Shown one piece after another: positions 1-8,968 of a stretch of DNA of 64,000 nt (position 1 is its first letter; each line of letters starts with the position of its first letter). Source of the DNA: Endozoicomonas euniceicola (GTDB taxonomy: Bacteria > Pseudomonadota > Gammaproteobacteria > Pseudomonadales > Endozoicomonadaceae); contig NZ_CP103300.1 of the NCBI RefSeq assembly GCF_025562755.1, positions 5,334,501 through 5,398,500 of the forward strand, written 5' to 3'. The position numbers and the translations under genes were made by a program. The notes below the pieces were generated by a model. That model did not search any database. It was not told the DNA's origin and was given only the letters and a program-made list of their open reading frames with translations.

Positions 1-71
1 TGCCGGGCTTTTCCACATGAGTTCAGTGGCTAGCCCGGCAAGCTTATGGAGAATAGAACAGACAGGTGATT

Positions 72-96
72 CCGACAGCGTAAAAACGGCTGTCGG
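72..96 (-). terminator. Hairpin downstream of rluB
   Basis: A perfect 8-bp inverted repeat (72-79 with 89-96) encloses a 9-nt loop just past the rluB stop. It lacks a clear U-tract after the stem, so it is only a candidate terminator. A second inverted repeat pairs 1-9 with 32-40. Confidence 0.4.
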
Positions 97-113
97 CTCG
101 GGGAGGGAGTTTA

Positions 114-1025
114 TCAGGAAAAGCGATTACGCTTGTGTGGGGCGGCTTTTTTGTGCGGGGACGGGCGTTTCTTGCCCTTCTTCAGAGGGGCGGTTCTGCC
201 ACGAGAGCCTTTCAGGCCAGTGCTGGTGGTACGGGCCTGTTTGCGAACGGTCGGCAGCGGGGCTGGGGTCAGGTCAACGTTAGCGGCCAGGGCGTCGATG
301 GTGTCTTTGTCCAGCTCTTCCCACTGACCCATACGCAGGTGGTCCGGAATAATGACATTGGCAAAGCGGACACGTTTCAGACGGCTGACAGTCAGTTCCT
401 GAGACTCCCACAGACGGCGCACTTCACGGTTACGGCCCTCCATAACGCAGACGTGGAACCAGCGGTTAATGCCTGCACCACCGGAATCAACGATATCGGT
501 GAAGCGTGCCGGGCCGTCTTCCAGCTCAACGCCTTCAAACAGGTTTTTAACCTTTTGTTCGGTCACATTACCCATAACACGTACGGCGTATTCACGCTCA
601 ATTTCATGGGACGGGTGCATCAGACGGCTGGCGAGTTCGCCATCGGTGGTGAACAGAATCAGGCCGGAGGTGTTCAGGTCAAGACGGCCAACGGCAATCC
701 AGCGTTCACCGCTCAGCCTGGGCAGACGGTCAAAGACCGTTGGGCGACCTTCCGGATCAGAACGGCTGCAAATTTCACCTTCCGGTTTGTTGTAGGCAAT
801 CACGCGACGAACCCTGGAGGCGTAGTTGTCGAGTTTTACCGGGCGACCGTCCACGGAAATGCGGTCTGTTGCCAAAGCGCGATCACCCAGTGAGGCCTTT
901 TCACCGTTGACGGCTACACGACCTTCGCTGATCCAGCGTTCCATCTCACGGCGCGAGCCGATGCCAGCGCCCGCCAGGATTTTTTGCAGTTTCTCACCCT
1001 GGGGAGGAGTTGTTTCAGTAGTCAT
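114..1025 (-). CDS. rluB: 23S rRNA pseudouridine(2605) synthase RluB
   Basis: This gene encodes a 303-residue RsuA/RluB-family pseudouridine synthase, which isomerises one uridine in 23S rRNA during ribosome assembly. An N-terminal S4 RNA-binding domain (about residues 10-60) is followed by the catalytic domain with the motif GRLDLNTSGL (about residue 110), whose first Asp is the family nucleophile. The C-terminal 45 residues are rich in Lys and Arg, as in other RluB proteins. It is the last gene of a minus-strand run trpS-scpA-scpB-rluB, an arrangement common in gammaproteobacteria. The distinction from RsuA and RluE/F rests on length, the basic tail and this neighbourhood. Confidence 0.93.
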   Translation of the reverse strand: MTTETTPPQGEKLQKILAGAGIGSRREMERWISEGRVAVNGEKASLGDRALATDRISVDGRPVKLDNYASRVRRVIAYNKPEGEICSRSDPEGRPTVFDRLPRLSGERWIAVGRLDLNTSGLILFTTDGELASRLMHPSHEIEREYAVRVMGNVTEQKVKNLFEGVELEDGPARFTDIVDSGGAGINRWFHVCVMEGRNREVRRLWESQELTVSRLKRVRFANVIIPDHLRMGQWEELDKDTIDALAANVDLTPAPLPTVRKQARTTSTGLKGSRGRTAPLKKGKKRPSPHKKAAPHKRNRFS

Positions 1026-1111
1026 TGCTCTATACCAGGTGGCATTGCCACCTCATTCTTTGGGGAAAATTGTCGAAAGGCGGGGAGTATAAATAAGGCC
1101 GGCAGAAGATT

Positions 1112-1963
1112 CTATAGAGAATCTTCCGGGCTTTCGTTGGTGGATGTGCTGGTGGATTTGTCGGTGGATTCGTCCAGCTCTTCGTCCAGCTCTTCGTCCA
1201 GCTCCAGGGCTTCAACTTTCTGCTTTTTGATCAGGTCATCAAAATTATCCGGCAGGTCGGCTTCCATTTCATCCAGTTCGGCAAACAGGGCTGCGGCAGA
1301 CTGTTCTTTCACTTCAATGACCTCATGCACTTCATCGGCATCCGTTGTCTCGGTTGTCTCAGCGGTTTCGACATCCAGAGAACCTTGTTCCGGAGCTTCA
1401 TTCAACTGCTTTGCCATCTCCTCAAGATCCCGGATTTCGGACAGTGGTGGCAGTTCCGTAAGGTTTTGCAGGTTGAAGTAGTCCAGAAACTGCCGGGTGG
1501 TGGCAAACATGGCGGGACGTCCCGGCACATCGCGATGACCAACCACCCGAATCCATTCCCGCTCCTGCAGGGTTCGGATAATGTTACTGCTGACGCTGAC
1601 CCCGCGAATCTCTTCAATCTCACCCCGGGTAATGGGTTGGCGGTAGGCAATCAGAGCCAGTGTTTCCAGCATGGCCCGGGTGTAACGCTGGGGTTTTTCT
1701 TCCCATAAACGTCCCACCCAGGAAGCCAGTTCCTGACGCACCTGAAAACGGTAGCCGGAAGCCACCTGCTTCAGTTCAAACCCGCGCCCTTCACAGCTCT
1801 CGGACAGAGCGACCAGAGCTTCGCGAAACATATTGGCGTCGGGGGCTTCCTCTTCCGATATGTTTTCTTTCGAAAAGAGTGCCATCATCTGCTCCAGTGT
1901 GAGGGGCTTGTTGCTGGCCAGCAGGGCGCCTTCCAGAATGCGTTGCAGTTGTTCAATTTCCAT
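1112..1963 (-). CDS. scpB: Segregation and condensation protein ScpB
   Basis: The 283-residue product is ScpB, the kleisin-associated subunit that pairs with ScpA and SMC-type proteins in chromosome condensation. The N-terminal two-thirds (to about residue 175) is the paired winged-helix region, with typical text such as YRQPITRGEIEEIRGV. The C-terminal tail is acidic and low-complexity, ending in a run of ELDE and Thr/Ser repeats. Its start lies 15 bp after the scpA stop, so the two are probably co-transcribed and translated in balance. Confidence 0.93.
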   Translation of the reverse strand: MEIEQLQRILEGALLASNKPLTLEQMMALFSKENISEEEAPDANMFREALVALSESCEGRGFELKQVASGYRFQVRQELASWVGRLWEEKPQRYTRAMLETLALIAYRQPITRGEIEEIRGVSVSSNIIRTLQEREWIRVVGHRDVPGRPAMFATTRQFLDYFNLQNLTELPPLSEIRDLEEMAKQLNEAPEQGSLDVETAETTETTDADEVHEVIEVKEQSAAALFAELDEMEADLPDNFDDLIKKQKVEALELDEELDEELDESTDKSTSTSTNESPEDSL

Positions 1964-1978
1964 AAGCGGGTCTGTTTG

Positions 1979-2881
1979 TCAGTCAATCCTGGCCTTCACG
2001 TGAATCGGGCCGTAAGGTTCATTTTGTATCAGTTCGATCAGGGATTCCTTGATCAGTTCCATCACTGCCATAAAGGTTACGACAACCCCCAGCCGTCCTT
2101 CATCCACCCGGAACAGGGCGACAAAGGGGGTAAAGCGGTCAGAAGACAGCTGTGACAACACCTGGCTCATACGTTCGCGGGTCGACAGGGCTTCCTGCTC
2201 GATCTGGTGGTGTTCGTACATATCCGCCCGGCGCAGCACTTCGCCCAGAGCCAGCATGATCTCTTTCAGGTCCACGTCGGGATTCGGACGTTCCAGATCA
2301 ACATTAGGTGGCTCGGCGCTGGCGAGATAGATGTTACGATTCAGTCTTGGCAGGTCATCAATATCTTCCGCTGCCTGCTTGAAACGTTCGTACTCTTGCA
2401 GCCTCCGGATCAGTTCCGCCCTGGGGTCTTCCTCTTCTTCCTCATCCTCAGTGACACGAGGTAACAGCATTCTGGATTTGATTTCAGCCAGGGTGGCTGC
2501 CATCACCAGGTATTCTGCCGCCAGCTCAAACTGTGACGATTCCATCAGCTCAACGTATTTCATGTACTGCTGGGTAATGGTGTAGACCTGAATATTGAGA
2601 ATATCCATGTTGTTGCGTTTGATCAGGTACAGCAACAGGTCTAGCGGTCCTTCAAAGGCATCCAGAAATACTTCCAGCGCTTCAGGAGGTATGTAGAGGT
2701 CGTCAGGCAGTTTGGCCATGGGCTGCCCCATGACCATAATACGGTGTTCCAGAGCGGCTTCTGATGCTTCATTCAAATCAAGGGCATCAGTCTGCGCCGG
2801 TGGTTGATTGTCCGGCGTCGTATTGTCTGGCATTGAGCTGTCTGGTGTTGAATTGTCAGCCACGGTTTCCGTCGTGGTCAT
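1979..2881 (-). CDS. scpA: Segregation and condensation protein ScpA
   Basis: ScpA is the kleisin that links SMC head domains with ScpB. The protein has the expected core FEGPLDLLLYLIKRNNMDI (about residues 70-90 from the chosen start) and a C-terminal winged helix. The frame is open to 2998, but I chose the ATG at 2881 (MTTTETV). It follows a GGTGAT ribosome-binding sequence and lies downstream of a strong hairpin at 2918-2946 that the longer reading would have to cross. The first 45 residues are Thr/Pro/Asp-rich and probably disordered. Confidence 0.9.
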   Translation of the reverse strand: MTTTETVADNSTPDSSMPDNTTPDNQPPAQTDALDLNEASEAALEHRIMVMGQPMAKLPDDLYIPPEALEVFLDAFEGPLDLLLYLIKRNNMDILNIQVYTITQQYMKYVELMESSQFELAAEYLVMAATLAEIKSRMLLPRVTEDEEEEEDPRAELIRRLQEYERFKQAAEDIDDLPRLNRNIYLASAEPPNVDLERPNPDVDLKEIMLALGEVLRRADMYEHHQIEQEALSTRERMSQVLSQLSSDRFTPFVALFRVDEGRLGVVVTFMAVMELIKESLIELIQNEPYGPIHVKARID

Positions 2882-2910
2882 CGGACTATCACCTTTTCGG
2901 GCTCCTCTCA

Positions 2911-2946
2911 TTGAAAATACCCTTTCCATCATGGATGGAAAGGGTA
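2911..2946 (-). terminator. Intrinsic terminator downstream of trpS
   Basis: A perfect 13-bp inverted repeat (2918-2930 with 2934-2946) has a 3-nt loop. On the minus strand it is followed by TTTTC. It lies between the trpS stop at 3021 and the scpA start, so it should end trpS transcripts and leave scpA to its own promoter or to read-through. Confidence 0.7.
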
Positions 2947-3020
2947 CTGCCAATATCAGGGTTACTAATAATGTCTTATATTGCTGGTCAGGAATCAACC
3001 ATCAGGAGGGGTTGAAACGA

Positions 3021-4235
3021 TCAGCGATAATCCAGGCCAATGGCTTCGCGCACGTCACGCAGGGTATCCTGTGCTTCGTCTCTGGCCTGCTCGCAACCTT
3101 CGGCAATGATGTTTTTTACGACATCCCGATTGCGTTCAAGTTCCATGGCTTCCATACGAATCGGTTCCAGCTCTGCCTGGCAGGCTTCGATCACCGGTTT
3201 TTTGCAGTCGAGACAGCCGATGCCGGCATTGCGGCAACCTTCCTGAACCCACTCCTGTCGGGCGTCGTCAGAGTAGACCTTGTGCAGTTGCCACACCGGA
3301 CATCTTTCCGGTTCGCCCGGATCGTTGCGGCGCTGACGTGCCGGATCGGTGGGCATCTTACGGATTTTACTGGCAATATCATCCGGGTCTTCACGCAGGG
3401 TGATGGTGTTGCCGAAGGAGCTGGACATTTTCTGCCCGTCCAGTCCCGGCATTTTTGGCTGTGGTGCCAGCAGCGCCTGAGGTTCCGGCAGGATCACCTT
3501 GCCGGTGCCTTCCAGATAACCAAACAGTCGCTCCTGATCGCCCAGGGTGATGTTGGACTGTTCTTTCAGCAGGGCTCTGGCGGTTTCAAGAGCTTCGTCA
3601 TCGCCTTTTTCCAGATAGGCCCGGCGCAGTTTGCGGTACAGTGTGCCGGTTTTCTTGCCCATTTTGCGAATGGCGGCTTCAGCGTTATCTTCAAAACCGG
3701 GTTCCCGGCCGTAGAGATGGTTGAACCGCCGGGCGATTTCACGGGTGATTTCAATATGAGCTTCCTGATCCGCGCCTATCGGCACCAATCCGGCTCGGTA
3801 GAGCAGGATATCCGCGCTTTGCAGCAGAGGGTAGCCGAGAAAGCCGTGAGTGGAGAGATCCCGCTCGCGCAGTTTTTCCTGCTGGTCCTTATAACTGGGG
3901 ACTCGCTCCAGCCAGGACAGAGGGGTAATCATCGACAGCAACAGGTTCAGCTCTGCATGTTCTGGTACCCTGGACTGAATAAACAGAGTCGCCGATCCCG
4001 GATTGACACCCGCTGCCAGCCAGTCGATTACCATTTCCCAGACATTTTCTTCAATCAGAGCCGGATTCTCGTAATGGGTGGTCAGAGCATGCCAGTCGGC
4101 TACAAAAAAGAAGCATTCATATTCATGCTGGAGGGTTAGCCAGTTTTTCAATACACCGTGGTAGTGGCCCAGATGCAGTCTGCCGGTGGGTCGCATCCCT
4201 GATAATATGCGCGACTGGGAATCTACTGCGCTCAA
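3021..4235 (-). CDS. trpS: Tryptophan--tRNA ligase
   Basis: This class I aminoacyl-tRNA synthetase charges tRNA-Trp in the cytoplasm. The HIGH-type motif is HLGHYHG near residue 21, and the KMSKS-type loop is KMSSSFG near residue 270. At 404 residues it is longer than the roughly 335 residues of E. coli TrpS. The extra length lies in an insertion before KMSSS and a C-terminal region with a CLDCKKP motif, as seen in the longer TrpS form of pseudomonads and relatives. It sits upstream of scpA and ends in a strong hairpin. Confidence 0.95.
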   Translation of the reverse strand: MSAVDSQSRILSGMRPTGRLHLGHYHGVLKNWLTLQHEYECFFFVADWHALTTHYENPALIEENVWEMVIDWLAAGVNPGSATLFIQSRVPEHAELNLLLSMITPLSWLERVPSYKDQQEKLRERDLSTHGFLGYPLLQSADILLYRAGLVPIGADQEAHIEITREIARRFNHLYGREPGFEDNAEAAIRKMGKKTGTLYRKLRRAYLEKGDDEALETARALLKEQSNITLGDQERLFGYLEGTGKVILPEPQALLAPQPKMPGLDGQKMSSSFGNTITLREDPDDIASKIRKMPTDPARQRRNDPGEPERCPVWQLHKVYSDDARQEWVQEGCRNAGIGCLDCKKPVIEACQAELEPIRMEAMELERNRDVVKNIIAEGCEQARDEAQDTLRDVREAIGLDYR

Positions 4236-4343
4236 GAGTTTCTCCTGTGGAATTCCTGATCCGTCAGGTTACGATAGATGAGTGGCCGGTAAAAGTACTT
4301 TTGTTGCCATGCGTTGTGCTGGTAAATAATGCGCTGGTATCGG

Positions 4344-4967
4344 TCAGGCAGAAAACAGGGTGCTATCACCTTTACCTTCCCGCAAGATTTCAGGTGTGTC
4401 TTCTAACAGGCTGACCACAGTGGTTGGGATGCCGTCCCGGTAGCCGCCATCAATAACCAGGTCCAGCTGACTTTCCAGTAATTGACGAATGTCGTAAGCA
4501 TCGGTCATGGGCTGATCATCTGCGGGCAGGTGCAGGGTGGTGCTCATGATGGGGGCGTCCAGTTCGGTTAGCAGTGCGTTGACGATTGCGCACTCTGGCA
4601 CCCTGATACCAATGGTTCGTCGTTTGGGGTGCATCAGCCGTCGGGGAACTTCCCTGGAGCCTTTCAGGATAAACGTATAAGGCCCCGGCGTGGCACTTTT
4701 CAGTAATCGGTACTGACTGTTGTTGACCTGGGCATAAATAGCCAGCTCCGAGAGGTCGCGACAGACCAGTGTGAAGTTATGCTTGTCATGCAGGTGGCGA
4801 ATGCTGCGAATCCGGTCAACGGCTTTCTTTTCGCCAATCAGGCAGCCCAGGGCATAAGCCGAATCGGTGGGGTATGCGATCACACCGCCGTTACGCATGA
4901 TCTCAACCGCCTGACGAACCAGCCTCGGTTGCGGGTTGTCAGGGTGAATCTGAAAAAATTGACTCAT
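4344..4967 (-). CDS. yciO: YciO-type Sua5/TsaC-like protein (YrdC domain)
   Basis: The 207-residue protein matches the YciO branch of the YrdC/Sua5 family, opening with MSQFFQIHPDNPQ and followed by GGVIAYPTDSAYALGC and PRRTIG-type signatures. TsaC/Sua5 enzymes make threonylcarbamoyl-AMP for tRNA t6A. The role of YciO itself is less settled, so an RNA-modification function is inferred. The frame is open to 5078, but the ATG at 4967 matches the family N-terminus. In gammaproteobacteria yciO usually lies between rnm (yciV) and trpS. Here 13 kb of other genes separate it from rnm. Confidence 0.88.
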   Translation of the reverse strand: MSQFFQIHPDNPQPRLVRQAVEIMRNGGVIAYPTDSAYALGCLIGEKKAVDRIRSIRHLHDKHNFTLVCRDLSELAIYAQVNNSQYRLLKSATPGPYTFILKGSREVPRRLMHPKRRTIGIRVPECAIVNALLTELDAPIMSTTLHLPADDQPMTDAYDIRQLLESQLDLVIDGGYRDGIPTTVVSLLEDTPEILREGKGDSTLFSA

Positions 4968-5114
4968 GGTTATCCAAATCATGGTCCCTTGCGCCTTGAG
5001 CTTTTCTGACAGACAGATAAAGCAGGTGTCGGCAAGTTTCCGCTCAGGTGAAGACAGGGGGGCATCATACCATTGCACAGGAGGAGATCAACGACTTGCA
5101 ATGGCCATGCTGCC

Positions 5115-5786
5115 CTACAATGCCGCGCTCGATAGCGCACAAGTCAAAACGTTGGAGTATTCCATCCTTACCCGATCTCTGAGCAAGGCTCCACTCTGAC
5201 CATACGTTGCGCGATGCAACTGGTAATACACAGGGAAAAAAGAGAAAAAGTCCTGTTTACTCTCGAACCAGAACTCTCCGTAATTCGGTTCAAAAAAACA
5301 GACATCTCCCTTGACATAATCGGGGCCTCCAAGCCAGGCGGCAACAGCATGGAGTAGAGACGTCTTCCGGACGTAATCTCTCAGACCAAAAGAAATCAGG
5401 GCGTAGCAGTTATAATCCTTTGCAAGAGTAGTGATAATACGGTATTCACTATCCGGGCTGGCAGTAGCACCGTAACCTCTGTTCAGAAGTACCATGCCAT
5501 GCATTTCTAACCATTTCATTGAACTGGCACGGGGTTTCTTTTCTTGTAGAGTGTTTTGCAAAAAAATCATATGCTGCACTACAAGATCATCCTGACTGTC
5601 AATATTGGATTGCTTTAGATGATTGGCCAGACTGTCGTTATGGGCATGATAGTTGATCCAGCTGATACTCAGGCTATTGCATAGACCGCGAGCCCCTTGT
5701 CTCCAGTATTGCTTTCGTAAACTACTTTGACTGAATTCCCAAACAGGAATGCCCTTAAACTGTTTGACCAGATCCTGCATTTTCAT
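5115..5786 (-). CDS. YopT-like (peptidase C58 type) cysteine peptidase, copy 1
   Basis: This 223-residue protein resembles the YopT/AvrPphB group of cysteine peptidases, many of which are type III effectors acting inside eukaryotic cells. A candidate Cys nucleophile lies in LCNSLSISWINY (about residue 37), a His in LLHAVAAWLG (about 155), and the third-residue region is FFEPNYGEFWF (about 175). The acidic residue there is Glu rather than the Asp usual in FDPNxG, so activity is uncertain. I see no Sec signal peptide. A close paralogue lies at 8007-8678. Each copy is preceded by a fragment of rluF, which shows that they spread by segmental duplication. No secretion genes are in the window, so effector status is inference. 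Confidence 0.65.
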   Translation of the reverse strand: MKMQDLVKQFKGIPVWEFSQSSLRKQYWRQGARGLCNSLSISWINYHAHNDSLANHLKQSNIDSQDDLVVQHMIFLQNTLQEKKPRASSMKWLEMHGMVLLNRGYGATASPDSEYRIITTLAKDYNCYALISFGLRDYVRKTSLLHAVAAWLGGPDYVKGDVCFFEPNYGEFWFESKQDFFSFFPVYYQLHRATYGQSGALLRDRVRMEYSNVLTCALSSAAL

Positions 5787-5869
5787 TTGAAACTACCTGC
5801 GCAAATCGGTTTAGTCTCTCCAGACTAGTACTGGCAAGCGTTAATATCCATACTGCAGTCATTCCCGCG

Positions 5870-5928
5870 CAGGCGGCACGCCTGGAACACCGGTCAGAGC
5901 CTGCTATGTACCTGACAATTCGAATCAT
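5870..5928 (-). pseudogene. 5' fragment of rluF (duplication scar)
   Basis: About 59 bp match the start of the intact rluF at 16336-16394, covering the codons for roughly the first 20 residues. After that the sequence diverges into the region upstream of the YopT-like gene. No functional product is expected. It marks a duplication breakpoint inside rluF. Confidence 0.8.
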
Positions 5929-5950
5929 AAAGCGGTTTGGTACTTATCAG

Positions 5951-6010
5951 TAAGAGCAAGTCAGGGAAGCAGAAGGTAAGAATATCCCTGTTTCCACTTC
6001 TTGCTTACAA
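5951..6010 (-). terminator. Conserved structured element after propeller gene, copy A
   Basis: This is one of six related copies, five of which lie just past a propeller stop codon. On the minus strand a stem closes a 15-nt loop of conserved sequence. The loop holds TCCCTG, complementary to CAGGGA a few bases away. It may end transcription or stabilise mRNA. The U-tract is weak. Confidence 0.45.
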
Positions 6011-6074
6011 AAAATGACTATTTTGAACGGCCGCTTACAGGTGGTGAATAAGTCGTAATGTGAACGGTTGCTGT

Positions 6075-7451
6075 TTAGATCGGAAGTTTTTGGGTTTTAT
6101 CTTTTTTCGTAGAGTAGTAAAAGCATGCCAAGACTTGAAGCACCAAAAAGACAGCTTTCGTAATAGTGAGTGCAAACGGTTCAAAGCCAATATATGATTC
6201 AGACGATTTTTGATTATCAGGCTCAACTGGTTTCGCTGCGCCAAGGTTCGCAAGATCATAACGGTAGGTGAATAACACGATTTCTTTATCTCCCAGGTCA
6301 AGGGCCAGCTCATTTTTCCCGGGGTTGAATGCACCACTGCAGGAGCTTGTGTTTGAAGCTATGAAATCAGCTTGTTCTGCTTTTTTTGGGTCAGCGACAT
6401 TATAAATAATGACTCCAGAGTCTTCACCAAGGGTTCCCATGGCCATCAGCTTCCCGTCACGACTAATATCAACAAAAGACACTGGTCCTTTAACTTCTTC
6501 CGGAACGGGTATCAGGGCTGGCTTTTCCGGGTGCTCCATATCATAAAGGAGGAGCGAATGATGCAATGCATAACCCGCCACGGCAAGCCATTTTGAGTCA
6601 GGGGCGATCGCCACACTAATAGACCTGTGACCAGGTTTATTCCCCGGCGTCTTTTCAGTAGCCAGAAGTTTGGGGTTGCCCAGGTCAGCCAGGTCATAGA
6701 CCATAAGGCTGAAACCATTGCCGGTAAAAGCCACCCACTTCTCATCAGGGCTGATGGCGACATCGGTTAGTGTGAGGCCTGTTTCTATAGTTGACTGTTC
6801 TATTGGGTTTTTTGGGTCGGTGATATTATAAATCTTGATTAATCCGTCCCTTCCTCCTGCGACCATGAAGGTTCCGCTGTTACTAACTTCAACGCAGCTG
6901 GCCTGTCGAATTTTATTATCTGTAGCATCTTGCCATGGCAGTGACATGACATAAGCCGGGTGTTTCATGTCTTCTACGTTTTCAATAACAATCTGACCAT
7001 TGACGTCAACTCTTACCAGGTGCCGCCCATCGGGTGTGAAGCTGTTGTCGTAATTAAAGACGGCTGTTTTCTCAACTTCGACAGGCTGGTTGAGCTGGCT
7101 GATATCGTAGGTGATGTACTCGCCACCGTACTGAATGTCGTGCGGTTTCCCTCCATCTCTTACCACTTTGTCGCTTTCTTTTGTTGTAAACCGAATCCCG
7201 GTGTTGATATACCGGCCATCCGGGGAAAATGTCATCGCTCTAACGTGGTTATAAGGTGGCAGGTCGATGCCACTGCTAAAGTCAATTTTGCCTTTTTTCG
7301 TCAGAACGAGGCCGGTTGAAGGTGGGGTCTCTGTAGGGAGCGGAATTATTTGAGAGGCTGGTTTTGCCTGAGAGCCAGTTGCTATGGCTCCAAGCAACAA
7401 AAAAGCTCCCACCATCATAGGCATGCTCATAACAGACTGTCCTGCACCCAA
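6075..7451 (-). CDS. Exported beta-propeller protein with C-terminal membrane anchor, copy 1
   Basis: This 458-residue protein belongs to a five-member local family. A hydrophobic signal segment opens it, with a probable start at the Met ten residues in (MPMMVGAFLLLG), and likely cleavage follows GSQA. A YVTN/WD40-like beta-propeller occupies about residues 60-385, with blade motifs such as ISPDEKWVAFTGNG, IAPDSKWLAVAGY and ISRDGKLMAMGTLG. A Pro-rich linker and one membrane helix end the protein, with a short basic tail. The architecture suggests a periplasmic or surface-facing propeller held in the inner membrane. Propellers usually bind proteins or glycans, but I can assign no substrate. 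Confidence 0.75.
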   Translation of the reverse strand: MGAGQSVMSMPMMVGAFLLLGAIATGSQAKPASQIIPLPTETPPSTGLVLTKKGKIDFSSGIDLPPYNHVRAMTFSPDGRYINTGIRFTTKESDKVVRDGGKPHDIQYGGEYITYDISQLNQPVEVEKTAVFNYDNSFTPDGRHLVRVDVNGQIVIENVEDMKHPAYVMSLPWQDATDNKIRQASCVEVSNSGTFMVAGGRDGLIKIYNITDPKNPIEQSTIETGLTLTDVAISPDEKWVAFTGNGFSLMVYDLADLGNPKLLATEKTPGNKPGHRSISVAIAPDSKWLAVAGYALHHSLLLYDMEHPEKPALIPVPEEVKGPVSFVDISRDGKLMAMGTLGEDSGVIIYNVADPKKAEQADFIASNTSSCSGAFNPGKNELALDLGDKEIVLFTYRYDLANLGAAKPVEPDNQKSSESYIGFEPFALTITKAVFLVLQVLACFYYSTKKDKTQKLPI

Positions 7452-8032
7452 AAGTCAGGCCAGCCAGTAAAGACCAGAAAATGCAGTTTTTCTATTTTTA
7501 GTCTTCTCCAATATGTAATGAGCCTAAAGGAACCCTGTAATTCAAATGCCTTGCACAACTCGACAAACTGTTCGGTTTGCCCCGGCACATTGACGCCACC
7601 CACCACCGCTTTGCCACCCAGCGCACGCAGCCAGGCCGCTGCCTGACTCATGGGTGGCCAGAACTGGCGAAGGTTGCCGGGCTTTTTGTCATTCAGATAG
7701 TGATCGAAAGCTGCGTTAGCGTCTTTGACGTAACCTTTATTAACCAGCCACTGCGCAAAATGCGGACGACCGGTCTGGACGGTTTCTTTTGTCAGGGTGA
7801 AGCCATCACTGGTGTTTTTCTGGCGCAATAGTGCGATATCAACCACCTCGGAAAATAGTTGATCTTCCTTAATGGTCAGCTGTAAGAGTTTGACCAGTTT
7901 TTTCGCAATGTGCAGTGACCGCTGTCGACGGGCGTTGCTGCGAAAAGCGCTGCTGCGGAAAGCGCTGCTGCGAAAAATGCTGCCGCAAAACCAGCCTGGC
8001 GCTGCCCTACAATGCAGTGCTCGATAGCGCAC
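7427..8032 (-). pseudogene. Decayed internal copy of rnm (PHP-domain gene)
   Basis: The frame copies the middle of rnm at 18057-18992. It matches from ARRQRSLHIAKKL through GGKAV, then skips about 35 residues holding the HPG metal-binding motif, resumes at VGGVNVPGQTEQFVEL and runs out of register. The catalytic HxH N-terminus is missing. Its start region is the 15-bp tandem repeat of rnm read in another frame, joined near 8005 to the 3' end of the second YopT-like gene. It cannot be an active phosphoesterase. Confidence 0.85.
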
Positions 8033-8678
8033 AAATCACAACGCTGGAGTATTCCATCTTTACCCGATCTCTGAGCAAGACTCCACTCTGACCATGCGTT
8101 GTGCGATGCAACTGGTAATACACAGGGAAAAAAGAGAAAAAGTCCTGTTTACTTTCGAACCAGAACTCTCCGTAATTCGGTTCAAAAAAACAGACATCTC
8201 CCTTGACAGGATCAGGGCCTCCAAGCCAGGCGGCAACAGCATGGAGTTTAGACCTCTTCCGGGCGTAATCTTTCAGACCAAAAGAAATCAGGGCGTAGCA
8301 GTTATATTCCTTTGCAAGAGTGGTGATAATACGGTATTCACTATCCGGGCTGTCAGTAGCACCGTAACCTATGTTCAGAAGTACCATGCCATGCATTACT
8401 AACCATACCATTGAGCTATCAAGGGGGCCCTTTTTTTGTAAAGTGTCCTGCAAAAAAATCATATGCTGTAGTACAAGATAATCCTGACTATTAATATCCG
8501 GTTGCTTCAGATGATTGGCCAGACTGTCGTTATGGGCATGATAGTTTATCCAGCTGATACTCAGGCTATTGCATAGACCGCCGACCCCTTGTTTCCGGAA
8601 GTGTTCTCGTAAACTACTTTGACTGAATTCCCAAACAGGAATGCCCTTAAACTGTCTGACCAGATCCTGCATTTTCAT
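8007..8678 (-). CDS. YopT-like (peptidase C58 type) cysteine peptidase, copy 2
   Basis: This 223-residue paralogue of the gene at 5115-5786 differs at scattered positions over the whole length. The candidate Cys (LCNSLSISWINY), His (LHAVAAWLG) and FFEPNYGEFWF regions are all conserved, including the Glu in place of Asp. Most differences are in the region around residues 75-90, while the putative active-site segments are unchanged. That suggests selection for function rather than decay. It follows a propeller gene (8969-10342) and an rluF fragment, the same order as copy 1. Confidence 0.65.
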   Translation of the reverse strand: MKMQDLVRQFKGIPVWEFSQSSLREHFRKQGVGGLCNSLSISWINYHAHNDSLANHLKQPDINSQDYLVLQHMIFLQDTLQKKGPLDSSMVWLVMHGMVLLNIGYGATDSPDSEYRIITTLAKEYNCYALISFGLKDYARKRSKLHAVAAWLGGPDPVKGDVCFFEPNYGEFWFESKQDFFSFFPVYYQLHRTTHGQSGVLLRDRVKMEYSSVVICALSSTAL

Positions 8679-8762
8679 TTAAAACTACCTGCGCAAATCG
8701 GTTTAGCCTGGTCCAGACTAGTACTGGCAAGCGTTAATATCCATACTGCGGTCATTCCCGCA

Positions 8763-8821
8763 CAGGCGGCACGCCTGGAACATCGATCAGAGTCTGCTAT
8801 GTAACTGGCAATTCGAATCAT
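8763..8821 (-). pseudogene. 5' fragment of rluF (second duplication scar)
   Basis: It carries the same roughly 59-bp stretch of the rluF 5' end as at 5870-5928, with several substitutions, followed by the same junction into the YopT-like upstream region. It confirms that propeller, rluF fragment and YopT-like gene were copied as one unit. Confidence 0.8.
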
Positions 8822-8844
8822 CAAGCGGTTTGGTACTTATCAGT

Positions 8845-8910
8845 AAGAGCAAGTCAGGGAAGCAGAAGGCAAGAATATCCCTGTTTCCACTTCTTGCCTG
8901 CAAAAAAGGA
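8845..8910 (-). terminator. Conserved structured element after propeller gene, copy B
   Basis: The stem GGCAAGAA with TTCTTGCC closes the conserved 15-nt loop, and the upstream CAGGGA can pair with TCCCTG in the loop. It lies between the propeller stop at 8969 and the rluF fragment. Confidence 0.5.
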
Positions 8911-8968
8911 CTATTTTGAACGGCTGCTTACAGGCGGTGAATAAAGCCGTATTTTGAATGGTCGCTAT

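Noticed and set aside
135..893. 252-residue plus-strand ORF
   Set aside because: It is antisense to rluB and has no recognisable features.
2808..4139. 443-residue plus-strand ORF
   Set aside because: It lies antisense to trpS and scpA, which are clear genes. The long open frame is a by-product of their codon use.
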